A stretch of 64,000 bases of DNA from positions 6,220,161 to 6,284,160 of the forward strand of contig CM022670.1 in NCBI GenBank assembly GCA_012295275.1, read 5' to 3'. Every line of letters starts with the position of its first letter. Positions within the stretch are counted from its first letter, which is position 1. The notes beneath the pieces were generated by a model. It saw nothing but the letters and a program-made list of their open reading frames with translations. It searched no databases and was not told where the DNA came from. Positions 54,237 through 64,000 of the stretch are shown one piece after another. A program made the position numbers and the translations under genes. The DNA is from Chrysomallon squamiferum (Eukaryota; Mollusca; Gastropoda; Neomphalida; Peltospiridae).

Positions 54237-56559
54237 TCCTATTATAATTTGGTAAAAAAGAAAAATTATTGAACTTAAATAAATCATTATAGTTGCAATA
54301 ACAGCTGCATATGGAGAAATACAGATTAGAAGATTTATGATAGAATAGCACAGTATATACACTTATGTATTTCAATAAATATTGATCACTATTTATATAT
54401 GCAGTGACGTACATGTAGTTACGTAGTGCTCCAAAAAAATTAGAGGAAAACAAAAGATATCTGGACCCTTCCAAGCTTTACATGAAATATGATTTCAAAT
54501 ACCTGAAACATGATAATCTTGGTCATGGTTGACATGTAAAGTATCACATTCAGTGGAAACAGCAAGACTAGAATAAACAAGAACTGTTCACATTTCTGCA
54601 ATACGTTCTGCATGTCACTGTGGTTTATTAAAAATGTAAAATTAATAATATATATCTAATAATAATAATGAAATGTTAAAAATAGTCAAAATGCATATAT
54701 CCACTTCTCTCATATTATTTATTTTTTCTTTTTAAAACCAAATTTGGTATCAAGGGGAGATAACCTATTCTGAATTAACATTTACAGTATACAAATAAAA
54801 CGTTAAAAGTATAAATTAACAAGGCCACTGTTTTGTTTTAATTATTATTATTATTATTATTATTTAGTTATATATAAATAGGATATATTACACAAAAAAA
54901 TAAGCAGCTTGAATTCTGAGCTGACATGAAGCAATAATTTAGTTAAACCTAGTAACAAACAGTGTTTTTTCTACATATAAACTATTACTCATTATTTAAA
55001 AAATAAATAAAAATAAAAATAAATAAATAAAAAAATGAAGAAAAGAACAATCAAATCTTATAATGATAATAATAATTGTTCACTGTAACAATATGAGACC
55101 ATTTGTTCTCCAACAAAATGAAAGGTACACCACTGTAGCAAAACTCATAATACTAAAATGAAATAAACTGAATATAACAACAAAAACACATCTTCCCTCA
55201 AAATAAAATATGAATATTTCCCACATTGCTTCTACAAACTAAAAAAGGCAATATATTCTTTTACTTTCATATATATATATATATATATGAAAGCAAAAGA
55301 ATAAAAAAAAAGAAACGTGTAAAATGAATATATATATATATGTATATATTATACACATGCACACACATGCATATATACATACGTCTAACTAGACTAAGAT
55401 AACCATGGTTATTCTATTACTAACCAGTCAATAATAAAAATTATTTAATTGTGAGTGCTGGGTACCATCTCAGATGACCCTTCTAAAACTAAACAAAAAC
55501 CTACTGTGTATACAGAGTACATAAATAATGTAGAGCTGTCATCTCATGAATATCCTACACCTTTATGCATATAAAATATATAAACTCATACACACAGGGT
55601 GTGTGTGTTTAATGAAAAGGCATAGCAAGTTTGTCATAACTGTAAAGAATGATAATCATACTAGTAGTAGTAACAGTATCTATGAAAGTGAAAAAAATAA
55701 AAATAAAAAATAAAATAAAAAAATAAAAAGAAAGAAAAATCTTATACACTTTTCTGATTCAGATCTAACTAATCAAGAAAATGTGATTTTTTGTATAAAA
55801 ATATTTCCTAAAAATGGTATAAAGATGAAAAGTTAAACACTAGGCAGTTGTGAGTTACATAGAGAAAAAAAAAAAAAAAACAACAAAGAACAACAATAAC
55901 AACAAAAAAACTCAAATAAATAATCTTTGTTTTTCAACACTATGATTCTGAAACAACATGATCATGAACATGAAAAAAAAAAAAAAGTTTAAAAATACTT
56001 TTGTAAAAAATTTGACTATATTGTTATATAAATCATTTACATAACAACGATTAATTAATTAGATGATCAAACAACAAAAGTAACATTAGCTGAAGATAAT
56101 ATAACATTACTAACATAAACTAAAACATAAATAAATAAAGTAATAAATAATATCTTCTGAGGATTAAGTGATATTAATAATTCAAAATTATCAAAAATAA
56201 ATTCCACTGCTCAGTGATGACATAATGAAAAATAATCTTGCAAATGATCAAATAACAAAACATTTGCAAACACATTTTAAAATTAAATAATGTAATTAAT
56301 TTATTTTGACTCAATTTGATTATGAAGTAATTTCCCAATCATTAATATATACCTCTATTAAAATACAAAATAACAGACTTTCTGTATTTAAGTAAGCAAG
56401 GAAAAATAAGTAAATAGCATGACTTGGTCATTTGGTTTGATTATGTTTATTTATTTGTAACATTTCTGTATATGTCATTCTGTAAGTACCCAGAAAAAAA
56501 AAAAATGTATGGATAAAATGTAACTTGCTGCACACAAAAATAATTATGTTATTAATGCC
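53911..56559. other. Gene-free AT-rich segment
   Basis: AAT is at 54184-54233, ATT at about 54841-54864, AAAT near 55000-55030 and poly-A/AAAT at 55690-55735. A near-perfect palindrome is at 55255-55302. No exon is recognisable. Confidence 0.65.
55255..55302. repeat. Palindrome around a TA core
   Basis: ATTCTTTTACTTTCAT is followed by a TA run and then ATGAAAGCAAAAGAAT, the reverse complement with one mismatch. The stem is about 24 bp. It could extrude as a cruciform or fold in RNA. Confidence 0.85.
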
Positions 56560-57000
56560 ACTGCAGACACTTTATGTAATGACATATTGTGTAATAACAT
56601 TTTCACGTGATAAAGTGATAATGTATTTCAACATATGAAAAAATGAAATACTTTCCACATTATTAAGTAATGAAGTATTTCTACATTTCAAAAAGTGACA
56701 TATTTCCATATATTTTAACAAAATGAATAACATGAATGTATCAAATAACAAAATATTTCCACAAAACTACGTGATAATATTTCCACATATAAAAAAATGA
56801 AACATTTCCCACAGATTTTAGTAATAACATGAAGAAGTTATTTCCACATACCAAAAATTTCTTTTTCCGTATTTCAAAGATGGGAAAATTTTCATGACAT
56901 CAAGAAGTGACATATTTCTATATTTTCAAATAATGTGTAAAAAATACTGTATAGCAATAACATGATGATCAAGAAATGGAATAAATAATGTATTTTTTTT
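56560..57000. repeat. Diverged ~60-bp repeats (ATGAAATATTTCCACAT type)
   Basis: Loose tandem copies contain AAATGAAATATTTCCACAT-like cores and TAATGAAGTATTTC blocks, ending in a poly-T tract near 56993-57016. The degree of divergence makes copy number uncertain. It lies 1-1.5 kb downstream of the UGDH stop codon. Confidence 0.55.
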
Positions 57001-57016
57001 TTTTTTTTTTTTTTTT

Positions 57017-58038
57017 GATGACATATTAATATGTGATTCTTAGGTAGTAAAAATTTTAATATTTAGATAATAAAGTCATGTAACAATTTATGTCAATTAA
57101 AAATTATCAAAATATTTCTTCCTAGTCATAAATTAACTAAAGTTAACTTGTATATACAAGCATACAAACACACACAAAGTCATTTAACACAAGTGCAAAA
57201 TAACTTACTCGCCATGATCAAGTAATCTGTATAAAAATATAAAAAAGTTTATAGCACACTGCCCTATTCTTTTACAGACATGATTATCTCCTGTGTCAAC
57301 ATTTATAAAAGAACCACACTGCAGATAACATTCAGTCAGTCACGAACATGTAGAAATAGATTTAACAAAAGAAAAAAAGATAAAATAAGAGAATACTTTG
57401 AAAATATCAAATGGAATTCAGTAATCATATCTTAGGCAAAGGATTTTCACAGAAAATTTAATATCTGTACCAGAGTGTATTTTAAGGTGAATATTAAATA
57501 AGATTTCCAAAAATGTCCAAAGTAACTGTCTTCATGATGTTTCTTTGTCAGCTGGACAATTCACAGCAGATATAAAGAGTAAACCATTTTCACTAACATG
57601 ACATACTAGTAGTCTATTTAGTTAACTATAGTAGATCTGTACAGGTTACTAGTGAAGTGTAAAGTCATATACCTCTAGTTAATTATCAGTAGATATGTCA
57701 GAGTTGCCTGCAAGTCTGACAAACACTCTGTCTTTTTCTGCATGTGTATGTGTGTGAATGAAAGCGATTTGAGTAACTTGAATATAAGTGCAGAACTAAA
57801 GACTACATGCACAGTGTACTTGAATGAAGTACAAGACATAAACTAGTTAATATGCTGACTTGTATGCACAGCCTAAAAACAACCCAGCACATTTGACATG
57901 AGTAGTAAAGTAGTCCTATTATAAACGTTTCTGTATTTGTTACTGAATGTAGTCAGAATGTAACTGAAATCAAATGTGACTGGATACAAATACTTCCACT
58001 GTGAGAGATTCTTTATCACAAGCTGTGTGTGGCATGGT
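57017..58038 (-). other. UGDH 3' UTR / 3' flank
   Basis: No other gene is seen. I find no AATAAA on the minus strand here; an ATTAAA variant lies at 57457-57462, about 577 bp past the UGDH stop codon. The true 3' end cannot be fixed from sequence alone and could be further downstream. Confidence 0.45.
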
Positions 58039-62646
<4,608 letters not shown>

Positions 62647-62656
62647 GTTCCAACCA
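62647..62656 (-). other. UGDH 5' UTR piece and its splice acceptor
   Basis: The ten bases before the ATG follow a GTTTACAG acceptor (AG at 62658-62657), so the start-codon exon probably begins at 62656 and is preceded by one or more non-coding exons. Their position, in the window beyond 62.7 kb or outside it, cannot be told. Confidence 0.6.
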
Positions 62657-62658
62657 CT

Positions 62659-62756
62659 GTAAACACACGTAAACACTGTCATTAAAACACGTAAACAGTG
62701 TTATTAAAACACGTAAACACTGTTATTATAACACATGTAAATAATGTTATTGAAAT
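62659..62756. repeat. 22-bp minisatellite abutting UGDH acceptor
   Basis: About four copies of a 22-bp unit (GTAAACACTGTTATTAAAAC plus AC) run directly up to the splice acceptor of the first UGDH coding exon. On the gene strand each unit offers an AACAG or GACAG followed by TGTTTACGTG, so several acceptor-like AGs precede the true one. Confidence 0.85.
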
Positions 62757-63679
62757 ATATATATAGTGATTATTTAAACTTTTCAGGTGAACCAAGGGAA
62801 ACTGTATGATGTACATTGTACAAGGTTAGAACTAAATCTTGTTTAGTTTTTCAATAGGTTGTGTTTGAGCATGTGATTTTATTTCACACATGACTGAAAT
62901 ATCTGACATATAAACATTTTCTGAAAGCTCAACAAAATGGCACAAAATGTGGCAGAATAAATCTATGTACAAATATCTAAAAATTGTCTTTGAATTTCAC
63001 TTAAAAAAAAAAAAAAAATGTATTTTTGTTCTAACCCAGTATAGATATTTAATATGAGATAACAAATAAATAAATAAATAAAAATTAAAAAATTAAAAAA
63101 AACAATTAAAAAATCCAGTGATCTGAAATATACACTTCATGCTTATGCTTATGCAAAAAAAAAAAAAATGTTTGGTTTGTTTTTGAATGACTTTATCTTT
63201 AAATGCTACAGCTTGAAGTCTATTTAGCAACTTTTCTAAATTTTATCAATATAATTTTAACGTATCGACATCCAAAAGAAAGACAGATGTTAGATATGTG
63301 AAGTGTGTTTGTAACAGCATTGCTTGGAATATTGCTGTTATTAACAGTTGTATCTGCAATTTAATTACTTCCGGTATCAGATAATATATATGATACAGGT
63401 GCATAGAGTTCATTTTTGTACTAATGTGACATTATGGATAAAACATTAGAGCTACATTATACAAAAAAGCCATATAGAAAGATTCCGAGAAGAATGAATA
63501 ACATTCCATGATCACATACAATACTTATTAGTTGTGCATTCTATTTTATTATGTTCTGTGTTATTTGCTTACTGGAGATAAAAACTAGTTGATAAAACCA
63601 TGTGTATTTTATACACTGCTGCAAATCAATAAAACAACAATAGAGATTTTTTCTTTTTGAGAAGTTTAAGTACAAAGCT
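62757..63679. other. UGDH upstream intron or flank
   Basis: The sequence is AT-rich and mostly unique, with a poly-A tract near 63003-63018 and AAAT at about 63062-63085. I see no coding exon and no clear promoter signature. Confidence 0.55.
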
Positions 63680-64000
63680 CATTAAAGTGAGAATTTTATT
63701 ACAAAGTGAATAAAGTGAGAATTTTATTACAAAAGTGTGAATTTTATTACAAAGTGAATAAAGTGAGAATTTTATTACAAAAGTGTGAATTTTATTACAA
63801 ATGTGAATAAAGTGAGAATCTTATTACAAAGGTGAATAAAGTGAGAATTTTATTACAAAAGTGAATAAAAAGAGAATTTTATTACAAAGGTGAATAAAGT
63901 GAGAATTTTATTACAAAAGTGAATAAAGGGAGAATTTTATTACAAAAGTAAATAAAGCGAAAATTTTATTACAAAAGTGAATAAAGTGAAAATTTTATTA
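63680..64000. repeat. Minisatellite, ~29-bp unit, running off the window
   Basis: About eleven copies of GTGAGAATTTTATTACAAAA plus GTGAATAAA, 26-30 bp each, are seen. The earlier part shows a longer period, with alternating GTGAGAATTTTATTAC and GTGTGAATTTTATTAC half-units. The array is still running at the last base of the window, so its full length is unknown. Confidence 0.95.

Overview
This is an AT-rich animal (bilaterian) genomic window with two spliced protein-coding genes, both on the minus strand. Most of the rest is non-coding DNA full of microsatellites (TAA, TAC, GA, TG, CAA, poly-A) and minisatellites. Spliced genes with GT-AG introns, a class IV POU transcription factor and an animal-type UDP-glucose dehydrogenase rule out a prokaryote. 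A mollusc or another lophotrochozoan is my best guess, because the POU4 N-terminus combines a fly acj6-like RYSPSYR box with a vertebrate-like C-terminus and the simple-repeat landscape fits. The sequence alone does not prove this. Layout: 1-7.3 kb is repeat-rich and gene-free. 7.3-8.5 kb holds two minisatellite arrays rich in E-box motifs, directly 3' of POU4. 8,491-9,825 is POU4 (Brn-3/acj6/unc-86 family), two coding exons with a 288-bp intron, 348 codons. 9.8-58 kb is a 48-kb gene desert with short GC-richer unique islands that look like regulatory elements or unrecognised exons, a 666-bp inverted-repeat element, a 292-bp non-autonomous hAT-type element with a perfect 8-bp target-site duplication, a perfect 27-bp-stem hairpin and many tandem arrays. 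58,039-62,646 is UGDH, ten coding exons, 478 codons, with every expected catalytic residue present. 62.6-64 kb is its upstream flank with two more minisatellites. POU4 would act in the nucleus as a neuronal or sensory-cell identity factor. UGDH would act in the cytosol, making UDP-glucuronate for glycosaminoglycans. I see no sign that the two work together; they are neighbours transcribed in the same direction. The most interesting observations are: (1) two short candidate first exons at 26.3 kb and 50.5 kb on the POU4 strand, each an ATG-initiated phase-0 reading frame ending CAG|gt, compatible with POU4 exon 2; (2) decayed tandem duplications of exon-intron junctions inside UGDH, two copies of the end of exon 3 and one copy of the start of exon 7; (3) the hAT-type and inverted-repeat elements. 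I found no CRISPR array, tRNA, rRNA or autonomous transposon gene. Long low-complexity open frames over trinucleotide repeats are treated as repeats, not genes.
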